Source of the DNA: Bacillota bacterium
GTDB lineage: Bacteria > Bacillota > Clostridia > Acetivibrionales > Acetivibrionaceae
Direction: 5' to 3'
DNA: 64,000 nt
Assembly: GCA_023421115.1 (NCBI GenBank)
Contig: JAEZUI010000183.1
Location: 1-64,000 of the forward strand
Positions 1-8,111 of the stretch are shown here, piece after piece. Position numbers and translations under genes: made by a program. Position 1 is the first letter of the stretch; each line of letters begins with the position of its first letter. Under the pieces are notes generated by a model. It was not told the origin of the DNA. It searched no databases and saw nothing but the letters and a program-made list of their open reading frames with translations.

Positions 1-1556
1 GCATATACCAGCTTTACTTCTTTAGAGGAATCAGGTTCTACTGCCAATTCCTTTGCATAGATTATATCTGAAAGGCTAGTAGTGTATTGAAGTTCTAATC
101 CTATTTCCTTAAAGAAAATCTCGTATATTTTATCTAATGAAGCAGCATTTTCAAGGGAAGGAAATTCTAAATCAAACCACTCTAAATTGTAATTTGTGAT
201 TTTTCCAGTCACTGCATCAAATTGGACGGTAATAACATTGTTCTCAAAAGGAACATCATTAACTATCCTTGTATATTGGAATGAAAAGTACTTTGGTGTT
301 TCAATTTCAATATCTTTTATGATTTCATCTTCGATTTCTTTATATTTTGTTTCTTTGAACTTGTCGGGTTGTATTTGGTTTAAAAATTCTTCTACAGCTT
401 TTTTGGCAGCAGCCTTGTCATATTTTGCAGGATTGTCTTCGGTCTTTGGAGACCCTGTACTGAAGCTTGTAATCTCACCGGTAGCTGCATCTATTCTTGC
501 ACTTACTCTAGAGTTTACTTTGTCGTCGGATTTAATAAAATGCAGGTTCCACTCGTAACCCTTTGTTCCAAGCCATCCCTTGTAAAGACTTGCACTATTA
601 AGAGTAAAGGAAGCATCAAGTTCTAAAACCTTAAGTTCTCTTGCTATCTTTTCTGCATCTTCCTGGCTTAGAAGCTTTGATACTTCTTCAACAGCAGCTA
701 TTTCTTCAGGATTAAGAGCTATATCAGCTGCTAGATCTCCTCTACCAAATGCTGCACTTTCCTTCGTAGCCATATCATACAATTCATTATAATAAATGCT
801 GCCTAAGTTTATTTTTTTTCCTGTAAACGCATCAATATAATGGTTTGAATTGTAAATAGGGGAATACGCTCCGTATACTTTCACATTTTTATCTTCGGTT
901 GATAATTTATATGTAAGACCAAGACCTAAATTCTTTATATATGCCTCTTGTGCTTCTTTAAGGCTTAGGGCTTTTTCGCTTGAAGGAAAAACCAGATCTT
1001 TTGACCAGTTCTTATTATAACCTTCAAGTTCACCGGTTTGTTTGTTAATGTTCACACTTATTCCATTCTTAGGGAAAACAATACCGTTATAAGTTCTAAT
1101 ATAGTTAAAAGAGTAAACATTATCAGTAATTGATACATTTTGGTTTCTCTCCAATATTTTTATATTGTCAAAAATATCTGGGTTGAGCTTTTTTATGATT
1201 TCTTCAGCTTTCTTTTGGGCTTCAGACCTACTTATTGAAGGAAGCTTTTTTATGTTTTCATAATTTGTGTACTTGTAGTTGTAATAGCTTTGAACATCTC
1301 CAGTACTGTCAATTGATACTTCAATGTTTCTACCATTGTTGTCTTTTGAACTCCAGTTTAGCATCCAGAATTTCAAATCCCCTTGAGATCGGACACTATA
1401 AGTAAAGTTGCTTAAGTCATCGGGAATGTCAAACATCTGTTTTGATACTTTGATTGCATTTTCAAGACCGGGATCAGCGGCAGAGAATGCAGAAATTGGC
1501 ATTACTACAGTTAAAATCATTATAAGTGCACTAAATAGTGCGATTTTAGTTTTCAT
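1..1556 (-). CDS. Secreted YcdB/YcdC-domain protein, C-terminal part outside window
   Basis: Open from an ATG at 1556 to the window edge (about 518 residues visible), so the C-terminus is missing. The start follows an AAGGAGTGAG ribosome site. Residues 1-26 form a typical signal peptide (MKTKIALFSAL, hydrophobic core, then SAFSA before the likely cleavage site). The rest is built from repeated units of about 130-200 residues with the recurring pattern 'Y.Y.R..NG..F..N.I.V.ID..TG.I..Y', read here as SFNYIRTYNGIVFPKNG and SFQYTRIVNDVPFENN. These are YcdB/YcdC/PepSY-like repeats, as found in extracellular clostridial and bacillar proteins. Such proteins often end in S-layer homology domains, but that part is not visible. 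The substrate is unknown. Confidence is high for a secreted repeat protein and low for any specific role. Confidence 0.8.
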   Translation of the reverse strand, partial: MKTKIALFSALIMILTVVMPISAFSAADPGLENAIKVSKQMFDIPDDLSNFTYSVRSQGDLKFWMLNWSSKDNNGRNIEVSIDSTGDVQSYYNYKYTNYENIKKLPSISRSEAQKKAEEIIKKLNPDIFDNIKILERNQNVSITDNVYSFNYIRTYNGIVFPKNGISVNINKQTGELEGYNKNWSKDLVFPSSEKALSLKEAQEAYIKNLGLGLTYKLSTEDKNVKVYGAYSPIYNSNHYIDAFTGKKINLGSIYYNELYDMATKESAAFGRGDLAADIALNPEEIAAVEEVSKLLSQEDAEKIARELKVLELDASFTLNSASLYKGWLGTKGYEWNLHFIKSDDKVNSRVSARIDAATGEITSFSTGSPKTEDNPAKYDKAAAKKAVEEFLNQIQPDKFKETKYKEIEDEIIKDIEIETPKYFSFQYTRIVNDVPFENNVITVQFDAVTGKITNYNLEWFDLEFPSLENAASLDKIYEIFFKEIGLELQYTTSLSDIIYAKELAVEPDSSKEVKLVY

Positions 1557-1750
1557 ATTTCTCACTCCTTAGGTTAATTTGTTTATATACATTAGACTGA
1601 TACAATTATAAAAAAGTTCGTAAAAAATAAAAGAATTACATAGTTTTTTAAATAAACTATTGAAAAGAATCACCTTTTTTCTTAAAATATATAGGTATCC
1701 TAAGGGATTTATTCAAATAATTTACATAAAGTGCAAGAGGGGGTAATGAA

Positions 1751-1915
1751 ATGACAGAAGAAAAAGTTAATAAAGAGACAGAAGTGTATTTGAGTATAAT
1801 GAGAGAAAAGCCTGTATACAGAAAAATGGTTCAAGAAGGTGTGTTTACAGAGGAGCAATTGGATGAATGCATATTGACACTTTATAAAAATGATTTAAAA
1901 GGAGAGAATAGGTAA
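1751..1915 (+). CDS. Small hypothetical protein, 54 aa
   Basis: This is a 54-codon ORF beginning MTEEKVNKETEVYL and ending DLKGENR. An AGAGGGGG ribosome site lies 7-8 nt before the ATG. The composition is charged and helical with no membrane segment, and nothing in it points to a known family. It sits alone between the divergent YcdB-like gene and a hairpin at 1951-1992. The good ribosome site and balanced composition argue that it is translated. Confidence 0.5.
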   Translation: MTEEKVNKETEVYLSIMREKPVYRKMVQEGVFTEEQLDECILTLYKNDLKGENR

Positions 1916-1950
1916 GTAAGTTTATTTTTTTGTTCTAACATACTCAAAAT

Positions 1951-1992
1951 CCCAATAAATTATTAGTATAAACATACTAATAATTTATTGGG
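1951..1992 (+). promoter_or_regulatory. Perfect 19-bp hairpin ending at the ribosome site of the next gene
   Basis: CCCAATAAATTATTAGTAT (1951-1969) and its exact complement (1974-1992) flank an AAAC loop. The 3' arm ends in TTGGG, which runs into GGTTTCTT and the ATG at 2001, so the only G-rich Shine-Dalgarno candidate of the 144-aa membrane protein lies in the stem. It could work as a translational cis-element or as a terminator of the small upstream gene. No long T-run follows, which favours the first reading. Confidence 0.5.
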
Positions 1993-2000
1993 GGTTTCTT

Positions 2001-2435
2001 ATGATAAACAAAACAGGTCAAACGGCCAAAAACATTATAAACGAACATGCAAATATCGTATCGATGGTTAAAGGTATAGCAATAGCATATTTGATTACAA
2101 TACCATTATTTATGATTTTTGCATTCTTTTTAACCTATATGGATTTCCCGGAAAAAATCCTTCCTTCGGCAGTTATTATAACCACACTAATAAGTATAAT
2201 AGTAGCAGGTTGGAATTCTACAAGTAAAATCCGAAGCAAAGGCTGGCTAAACGGTGGAATTATTGGATTAATGTACATGGGCATTTTGTTTTTTGCTAGT
2301 AGCTTAGCTTACAGAAATTATTCCATTAACAGTCATGTAATAGTAATGCTTGTTATTGGAGTAATTACAGGATCAATTGGAGGAATATTAGGAATAAATC
2401 TTAGAAGAGAGCCAAAAGTAAGAATTGGAAAATAA
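2001..2435 (+). CDS. TIGR04086-family (YrzE-like) membrane protein
   Basis: A 144-aa protein with four predicted membrane segments: roughly residues 22-45 (MVKGIAIAYLITIPLFMIFAF), 55-72, 82-102 and 112-132. The last contains the glycine-rich VIGVITGSIGGILGINLRR. Size, topology and the GWLNGGIIGLMYM segment fit the clostridial/bacillar TIGR04086 family of unknown function. The start codon follows a hairpin that appears to contain the ribosome site. It is a single-gene unit ahead of the pyrimidine operon leader. Confidence 0.7.
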   Translation: MINKTGQTAKNIINEHANIVSMVKGIAIAYLITIPLFMIFAFFLTYMDFPEKILPSAVIITTLISIIVAGWNSTSKIRSKGWLNGGIIGLMYMGILFFASSLAYRNYSINSHVIVMLVIGVITGSIGGILGINLRREPKVRIGK

Positions 2436-2611
2436 AGAGCAAAGCTTCTTGATATACCTAACCCAAAAGCGAAAAAAACTAAAATAAGTGTGGACATAAA
2501 TTTTCTGTTGTGATATATTAAATTAAATAAGATTTTGCATTTGAAAAAGAAATGTAAAATGTTTTATGACAGATAATAGTATATATTTTATTAAATTAAA
2601 TAGTTACCTTT

Positions 2612-2715
2612 AATTGAGTCCAGAGAGGCTAAAAAGGTGGCGCATGCGAGTATCATTTTTTGCAAGTTAAATTGTGATTTAGCTTCTTGCCGTCATCTGG
2701 TAAGAAGCTTTTTTA
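2612..2715 (+). promoter_or_regulatory. PyrR-binding attenuator leader of the pyr operon
   Basis: The sequence GAGTCCAGAGAGGCT (2616-2630) is the conserved PyrR anti-antiterminator loop. It is followed by a rho-independent terminator: arm AGCTTCTTGCC (2681-2691), loop GTCATCT, arm GGTAAGAAGCT (2699-2709) and a T-run to 2714. In the established Bacillus mechanism, PyrR with UMP stabilises the anti-antiterminator so the terminator forms; PRPP counters this. The element lies about 60 nt upstream of pyrR, so the operon is predicted to be autoregulated. I could not fix the promoter; TTGCAT or TTGAAA near 2535-2546 are only candidates. Confidence 0.9.
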
Positions 2716-2775
2716 GTATATAAATGAAGTGTTATGGGAACAAAAGACCGATAAAATATTATGGAGCGTATAATT

Positions 2776-3330
2776 ATGATTAATAAAGCTGAAATAATGG
2801 ATGAAAGCGGAATTAACAGAGCAGTTACTAGAATAGCACATGAAATAATTGAGAAGAATAAAGGTGTGGAAGACATCGTTCTCATTGGAATTCAGCGAAG
2901 AGGTGTACCACTTTCAAAAATGATAGCTGAAAAGATTAAGGGTGTTGAAGGTAAAGAGGTTCCTGTAGGTATTTTGGATATAACACTATACAGAGATGAT
3001 TTGAGTATGCTTGCAGAACACCCCATCATAAATGGGACAGAGATAAATTTTTCTGTAAACGGAAAGAAAATTATTCTCGTTGATGATGTGATTTATACAG
3101 GTAGGACAGTTAGAGCTGCAATAGATGCAATTATGGATATAGGCAGGCCAAAGATGATTCAACTAGCTGTTTTAGTAGACAGAGGCCACAGAGAACTTCC
3201 TATCCGTGCCGATTATGTTGGTAAAAATGTACCAACTTCAAAATTTGAGATTGTAAATGTTAAATTATTTGACGTTGATAAAGTTAATGTTGTTACTATA
3301 AGTGATATTGAAAAGGGTATCAGCCATTAG
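2776..3330 (+). CDS. pyrR: Bifunctional pyr operon regulator / uracil phosphoribosyltransferase PyrR
   Basis: An RNA-binding attenuation protein that senses UMP and PRPP and has weak uracil phosphoribosyltransferase activity. The PRPP-binding motif ILVDDVIYTGRTVRA is at about residues 100-114. The family-wide blocks RAVTRIAHEIIEKNKG, DITLYRDDL and QLAVLVDRGHRELPIRADYVGKN are all present. I chose the ATG at 2776 (184 aa, MINKAEIMDES) over an upstream ATG at 2761 because GGAGCG lies 7 nt before 2776, nothing precedes 2761, and 184 aa matches the usual family length. It is the first gene of the UMP operon, directly behind its own attenuator. Confidence 0.95.
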   Translation: MINKAEIMDESGINRAVTRIAHEIIEKNKGVEDIVLIGIQRRGVPLSKMIAEKIKGVEGKEVPVGILDITLYRDDLSMLAEHPIINGTEINFSVNGKKIILVDDVIYTGRTVRAAIDAIMDIGRPKMIQLAVLVDRGHRELPIRADYVGKNVPTSKFEIVNVKLFDVDKVNVVTISDIEKGISH

Positions 3331-3587
3331 TTTGTGTAGTTTGTGGTCTTTGTGTATTCTATAAAAAAACCTTTTTAGACCACTATTATAGATTTGTTTA
3401 AGAAATTTTATGAAAGGATATTTGTTATGAAAAGCCATATCAACATCTTTATAACTAAATTAAGGAAAAGAATAGAGATGTATTCCGCTTTTCTTATATA
3501 TAGAGTAGGTGGAACGTTTTATAATTCAATTGATGGAATAGTTGTTTTCAAAAATAGTGAGGATATGTATCCTTGCTATTTTTTTAC

Positions 3588-3648
3588 ACCTCTTTCGAAC
3601 GAAGTGAAAGAGGTAAAAACGGAAGGGCTCGATGTCCTGAAGTTTTTT
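3588..3648 (+). repeat. Double-hairpin repeat, copy 1
   Basis: Hairpin one has arms ACCTCTTTC and GAAAGAGGT around GAACGAAGT (3588-3614). It is followed at once by hairpin two, AAAAACGGAAGGGCTCGAT then GTCCTGAAGTTTTTT. The same two-hairpin unit is found nearly unchanged at 44849-44909, about 41 kb away between convergent genes. Confidence 0.8.
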
Positions 3649-3653
3649 ATGAC

Positions 3654-3680
3654 ACCTCTTTCGAACGAGTTGAAAGAGGT
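3654..3680 (+). repeat. Double-hairpin repeat, partial copy 2
   Basis: Only the first hairpin is present: arms ACCTCTTTC and GAAAGAGGT around GAACGAGTT. It differs from copy 1 only inside the loop. It ends about 40 bp before the pyrB ribosome site. Confidence 0.8.
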
Positions 3681-3731
3681 AAGGTTTAAACAAAATTTTA
3701 TATTTAAATATAAGTTTAGTGAGGTGCTATG

Positions 3732-4670
3732 ATGATTTTAAAGTCGAAAGATCTGCTAGGACTTAAAGAACTTACAACAGAAGAAATAGAATACATTTTA
3801 AACACTGCAAAGACAATGAAGCTTATTGTTACTTCAAAAAACAAAAAGACTCCACACCTTCAGGGAAAGTCCATTATAACTTTGTTTTATGAAAACAGCA
3901 CAAGGACAAGATTGTCATTTGAGCTGGCATCGAAGTACATGAGTGCAAGTGCTGCTAATGTTTCAGCTTCAAGCAGCAGTGTAGCTAAAGGTGAGACGCT
4001 TATTGATACCGGGAAGACAATTGACATGATGGGCAGTGATGTTGTTATCATAAGACATCCGATGTCCGGAGCACCACACCTTCTTGCAAAGAATATAGAA
4101 GCTTCGGTTATCAATGCAGGGGACGGTATGAATGAACACCCTACTCAGGCGTTGTTGGATATGTTTACTATAATTGAAAAGAAGGGCAGCTTAAAAGGCT
4201 TGAAAGTTGCAATTATAGGGGATGTATATCATAGCAGGGTTGCAAGAAGCAATATATGGGGAATGACAAAGCTTGGAGCTGAAGTGTGTGTTGCCGGGCC
4301 CTCAACGCTGTTACCACCGGAAATTGAAAAGACCGGAGTTAAGGCCTTTAATACTGTCCAAGAGGCATTGATTGATGCTGATGTGGTTATGGGTCTTAGA
4401 ATTCAGCTTGAGAGGCAGAAGAAAGGTTTGTTCCCAAGTATTCGGGAGTATTCAAGATTTTTTGGACTTGATGAAAAACGTTTGAAACTTGCAAAAGACG
4501 ATGCACTGATTATGCATCCCGGACCTGTAAATAGAGGGGTGGAGTTATCTTCTTGTGTTGTAGACAGTGAAAGGTCACTCATAAATGAACAGGTTCAAAA
4601 CGGAGTGGCAGTCAGAATGGCACTTTTGTATCTTTTAACAAGGAGGGATTCTGTTGAGAACATTAATTAA
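3732..4670 (+). CDS. pyrB: Aspartate carbamoyltransferase catalytic subunit
   Basis: Condenses carbamoyl phosphate with L-aspartate to N-carbamoyl-aspartate, the second step of UMP synthesis. The carbamoyl-phosphate signature FYENSTRTRLSFELA is near residues 50-64. The HPTQALLD, MGLRIQLERQ and IMHPGPVNRG blocks of the family are all in order. Two ATGs lie in tandem at 3729 and 3732; the second (312 aa) has the better distance, 5 nt, to GAGGTG. Its end overlaps the start of pyrC. No pyrI regulatory subunit is present, as in the Bacillus-type enzyme. Confidence 0.95.
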   Translation: MILKSKDLLGLKELTTEEIEYILNTAKTMKLIVTSKNKKTPHLQGKSIITLFYENSTRTRLSFELASKYMSASAANVSASSSSVAKGETLIDTGKTIDMMGSDVVIIRHPMSGAPHLLAKNIEASVINAGDGMNEHPTQALLDMFTIIEKKGSLKGLKVAIIGDVYHSRVARSNIWGMTKLGAEVCVAGPSTLLPPEIEKTGVKAFNTVQEALIDADVVMGLRIQLERQKKGLFPSIREYSRFFGLDEKRLKLAKDDALIMHPGPVNRGVELSSCVVDSERSLINEQVQNGVAVRMALLYLLTRRDSVENIN

Positions 4671-5940
4671 AGGTGGTCAAGTTATTGACGCAAAAACGAA
4701 AATTAACGACTGTCTGGATATATTGATAGAGGACGGCAAAATTACTGAAATAGGTAAAGATATTGAATTTGTAAATGGTGATATTATTTATGCTCAAGGC
4801 AAATATGTATTGCCGGGGCTTGTTGATGCACATTGCCATTTAAGGGACCCAGGACAAGAATATAAAGAAGATATAGAAACCGGCACAAGAAGTGCTGCAA
4901 AAGGTGGCTTTACTTCAATTGCATGTATGCCCAATACAAGTCCTGTAATTGATAATGAGGCAATTGTTAAATACATTATGAATAAAGCAAAACAAGACGG
5001 TGTAGTAAATGTTTATCCTATTGGAGCTATATCTAAAGGACTTAAAGGTGAAGAGCTTTCTGAAATAGGTGAACTAAAATTTGCCGGTGCAGTGGCAGTT
5101 TCCGATGATGGAAAGCCTCTAAAAAACTCTGCTTTGATGAAAAAAGCACTTCAGTATTCATCTATGTTTGATATAACTGTAATTTCCCACTGTGAAGACC
5201 TTGATCTAGTAGATGAGGGTACGATGAATGAAGGTTATATGTCTACAGTTTTAGGACTAAGAGGTATTCCTTCTGCTGCGGAAGAAATAATGGTATCAAG
5301 AGAGCTTATTCTTGCCGAATATACCAAAATTCCCGTACACATAGCTCATGTTAGCACAGAGTTGTCTGTGGATCTAATCCGCCACGCAAAAAGTCGAGGT
5401 GTAAAAGTGACCTGTGAAACTTGCCCCCATTATTTTGCCCTTACCGATGAGGCATGCGAAGGTTTCAACACTTTAGCGAAAGTAAATCCGCCTCTTAGGA
5501 CCAAAAAGGATGTTGAAGCAATAATTGAAGGACTTAAAGATGGGACAATAGATATTATAGCTACAGATCATGCTCCTCATCACCAAGATGAAAAAAATGT
5601 TGAATTTGCAATAGCAGCTAACGGAATGGTTGGTTTTGAAACTGCTCTTCCTTTATGTGTAACATACTTAGTAAAGCCTGGGTATCTTACAATGGAGCAG
5701 TTGGTTGAAAAGATGTGCGTAAATCCTTCAAAGATTCTAGGTCTTAACAAAGGCTCTATAGAAGTAGGAAGCAGCGCCGACTTGACAATAATAGATATGG
5801 ATGAAGAATATGTTGTGGATGTAAGCAAATTTAGCTCAAAAAGCAAAAACTCGCCCTTTGACGGCTTTAAATTGCAAGGCACCGTTTATTATACCATTGT
5901 AAACGGTAATGTAGTGGTTAGGGAGAAAGTGCTGTTGTAA
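4654..5940 (+). CDS. pyrC: Dihydroorotase
   Basis: Zinc amidohydrolase that cyclises carbamoyl-aspartate to dihydroorotate. The metal-binding motif DAHCHLRDPG is near residue 60, the second histidine regions are SHCED and HIAHVS, and the ATDHAPH motif carries the catalytic aspartate near residue 305. At 428 aa it is a class I dihydroorotase. The start is a TTG at 4654, 7 nt after AGGAGG, and overlaps the end of pyrB by 17 bp, suggesting translational coupling. Confidence 0.95.
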   Translation: MRTLIKGGQVIDAKTKINDCLDILIEDGKITEIGKDIEFVNGDIIYAQGKYVLPGLVDAHCHLRDPGQEYKEDIETGTRSAAKGGFTSIACMPNTSPVIDNEAIVKYIMNKAKQDGVVNVYPIGAISKGLKGEELSEIGELKFAGAVAVSDDGKPLKNSALMKKALQYSSMFDITVISHCEDLDLVDEGTMNEGYMSTVLGLRGIPSAAEEIMVSRELILAEYTKIPVHIAHVSTELSVDLIRHAKSRGVKVTCETCPHYFALTDEACEGFNTLAKVNPPLRTKKDVEAIIEGLKDGTIDIIATDHAPHHQDEKNVEFAIAANGMVGFETALPLCVTYLVKPGYLTMEQLVEKMCVNPSKILGLNKGSIEVGSSADLTIIDMDEEYVVDVSKFSSKSKNSPFDGFKLQGTVYYTIVNGNVVVREKVLL

Positions 5941-6021
5941 TAATGTAAGCATTTGAGTAGTAATTGCAACATATAGTTTTTACCTTATTAATATTATTTT
6001 TATATGAGAAGGAGAGTAAGA

Positions 6022-6960
6022 ATGATGTTTATAGATAACTTGATTGAAGAAATTAAAGAAAAAAACAATCCAACGGTTGTGGGACTCGACCCAAAAATAG
6101 ATTATGTTCCTTCCTTCATAAAAGAAGAGATGTTTGAAAAGTATGGAGCAAGTTTAAAAGGTGTATCAGAGGCTATATTAAAGTTCAACAAAATTTTAAT
6201 AGATTCCATTTATGATATTGTCCCGGCTGTAAAGCCACAGTTAGCATACTACGAGATGTATGGTGTTGAGGGTATAAAGGCTTTTTACGAAACCTGCAAA
6301 TATGCAAAGCAAAAAGGTCTGATTTGTATAGCAGATGGAAAGAGAAACGACATTGGAACAACAGCTGAGGCTTATTCTTCAGCTTTTCTTGGAACAACCA
6401 AAATTGATGACAAAACACAAGAAGCGGCTTTTGATGTGGATGCTTTGACAGTGAATCCATATCTAGGTGTTGATGGAATTAAGCCCTTTGTAAATGATTG
6501 TGCTAATTTTGGAAAAGGTATATTTGTACTTGTAAAGACTTCAAACAAGTCCTCAGGGCAACTTCAGGACCTTTTAACACAGGAAGGTAAGAGTATTTAT
6601 GAAAAGGTGGCCGAATATGTAAATGACTGGGGTGCAAATGTAATAGGTAAATATGGTTATAGCAGTGTTGGTGCAGTTGTAGGTGCCACATACCCCAATC
6701 AGGCAAAAATACTAAGGAAGATACTAAGGAATGCATATATACTTGTTCCGGGTTATGGAGCACAGGGAGGCACTGCAAGAGATGTTGCACATTCTTTTAA
6801 CAGTGACGGTTTAGGTGCAATAGTAAATGCTTCAAGAAGCATAATGTGCGCATATAAAGATGAGCAGTGGAAGGGCATATATACTGAAGATAAATTTAGT
6901 GAGGCTTCAAGGGCAGAGGCATTGAGAATGAAAGATGATATAAATGGAGTTATTTCATAG
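6022..6960 (+). CDS. pyrF: Orotidine-5'-phosphate decarboxylase (PyrF family 2)
   Basis: Decarboxylates OMP to UMP, the last step of the pathway. The catalytic block ICIADGKRNDIGTTAEAYSS carries the D-x-K-R-x-D-I-G pattern. At about 312 aa it belongs to the longer family 2 enzymes (TIGR02127 type), not the 230-aa Bacillus type. Family features include VGLDPKIDYVPSFI near the N-terminus and LVPGYGAQGG near residue 245. I chose the ATG at 6022, 7 nt after AAGGAG, over the ATG at 6004, which precedes that site. A gap of about 80 bp separates it from pyrC. Confidence 0.95.
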   Translation: MMFIDNLIEEIKEKNNPTVVGLDPKIDYVPSFIKEEMFEKYGASLKGVSEAILKFNKILIDSIYDIVPAVKPQLAYYEMYGVEGIKAFYETCKYAKQKGLICIADGKRNDIGTTAEAYSSAFLGTTKIDDKTQEAAFDVDALTVNPYLGVDGIKPFVNDCANFGKGIFVLVKTSNKSSGQLQDLLTQEGKSIYEKVAEYVNDWGANVIGKYGYSSVGAVVGATYPNQAKILRKILRNAYILVPGYGAQGGTARDVAHSFNSDGLGAIVNASRSIMCAYKDEQWKGIYTEDKFSEASRAEALRMKDDINGVIS

Positions 6961-6983
6961 AAATTTTTGAGGTGAATAAAAAT

Positions 6984-8054
6984 ATGAAAGCTATATTGGC
7001 ATTAGAGGACGGTACCATTTTCGAAGGTGAGAATTTCGGGATGGAAGGCGAAGTAATAGGTGAAATTGTTTTTAATACAGGCATGACGGGTTATCAGGAG
7101 GTACTTACAGATCCTTCTTACTGCGGGCAAGTGGTTACAATGACGTATCCACTAATAGGTAACTATGGTGTTAACATTGACGATATTGAATCGGGCAAGC
7201 CTCAGGTTAAGGGATTTATCGTTAGGGAACTCTGTGACAATCCGAGTAATTGGAGATCAGTGGAGACCTTAGAGCAATATCTTAAGAGACACAATATAAT
7301 AGGGATTCAGGGTATTGATACAAGGGCACTTACAAGGATATTGAGAGACAAAGGAACTATGAAGGGCATTATTTCTACCGACCCTGAATTTAAGCTTGAA
7401 GAAAGAATTGATGAAATTAAGGCCTATGTTATAAAAGACCCTGTTATGTGTGTGACAACAAAAGAAGTTATACACTATAAAGGGGATGGGCTTAAAGTGG
7501 CTCTTCTCGATCTTGGTATAAAGCAGAATATAGTCAGATCACTGTTAAAGAGGGGCTGCGATGTATATGTGTTTCCGGCGGATGCAAAAGCTGAGGATAT
7601 TATGGCTGTAAATCCTGATGGAATAATGTTGTCAAATGGACCTGGAGATCCTAAGGATTGTGTAAATACAATTAACACAATTAAAGATCTTTTAGGAAAA
7701 AAACCGATGTTTGGAATTTGCTTAGGACACCAGCTTACAGCTTTAGCAAATAATGCAGACACCGAAAAGCTTAAGTATGGTCACAGAGGTTGTAACCATC
7801 CGGTAAAGGACGTTGATAAGGATTTGACTTATATAACTTCACAAAATCACGGATACACAATTATAGAGTCTTCTTTAGACACAGCGAGGATGGAAGTAAG
7901 TCATCGAAACATGAATGATGGAACTATAGAAGGTGTAAGATATAAGGATGTACCTGTATTTACGGTACAGTTCCACCCGGAGGCTTCACCTGGGCCTAAA
8001 GATACAGCTTATCTTTTTGATGAGTTTGTTGAGATGATGAATAAGTATAAGTGA
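6984..8054 (+). CDS. carA: Carbamoyl-phosphate synthase small (glutaminase) subunit
   Basis: Supplies ammonia from glutamine to CarB. The N-terminal CPSase domain starts MKAILALEDGTIFEGENFG. The class I glutaminase domain follows, with nucleophile Cys246 in FGICLGHQLTALA and the catalytic His-Glu in VQFHPEASPGP near the C-terminus. I used the ATG at 6984 (356 aa), 9 nt after GAGGTG; a GTG at 6972 lies inside that ribosome site. In this operon carAB supplies the pyrimidine branch; whether an arginine-specific copy exists cannot be seen. Confidence 0.95.
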   Translation: MKAILALEDGTIFEGENFGMEGEVIGEIVFNTGMTGYQEVLTDPSYCGQVVTMTYPLIGNYGVNIDDIESGKPQVKGFIVRELCDNPSNWRSVETLEQYLKRHNIIGIQGIDTRALTRILRDKGTMKGIISTDPEFKLEERIDEIKAYVIKDPVMCVTTKEVIHYKGDGLKVALLDLGIKQNIVRSLLKRGCDVYVFPADAKAEDIMAVNPDGIMLSNGPGDPKDCVNTINTIKDLLGKKPMFGICLGHQLTALANNADTEKLKYGHRGCNHPVKDVDKDLTYITSQNHGYTIIESSLDTARMEVSHRNMNDGTIEGVRYKDVPVFTVQFHPEASPGPKDTAYLFDEFVEMMNKYK

Positions 8055-8111
8055 TAGTTGGCTGTAATGGAAACTATCAGCAGCTTGTAAAAGTATTAAG
8101 GGGGATAATGG

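Larger units (their letters stand above)
3331..3731 (+). other. pyrR-pyrB intergenic region with hairpin repeats
   Basis: About 400 bp with no convincing gene. At 3352-3383 the arms GTGGTCT and AGACCAC can pair, which may be a weak processing or termination hairpin. At 3588-3680 two copies of a hairpin repeat occur (separate entries). A 112-codon frame runs across the region, but half of it is made of the repeat, so I do not call it a gene. No second PyrR loop (CCAGAGAGGCT) was seen here, so control seems to rest on the leader before pyrR. Confidence 0.6.

Noticed and set aside
196..558. 120-codon plus-strand frame
   Set aside because: It is the complement of the well-supported YcdB/YcdC coding frame on the minus strand.
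3331..3600. A second PyrR attenuator before pyrB
   Set aside because: No CCAGAGAGGCT-like loop is present, and the 3352-3383 hairpin lacks a T-run.
3394..3732. 112-codon frame between pyrR and pyrB
   Set aside because: It starts at TTG without a ribosome site, and the PLSNEVKEV/PLSNELKEV parts are translations of the hairpin repeat also found outside genes at 44849.
6004..6021. Upstream starts for pyrF, and likewise for pyrR, carA, rnc, polA, trpE, trpD and trpC
   Set aside because: These longer forms start before or inside the ribosome site of the chosen start and add residues not expected in the family.
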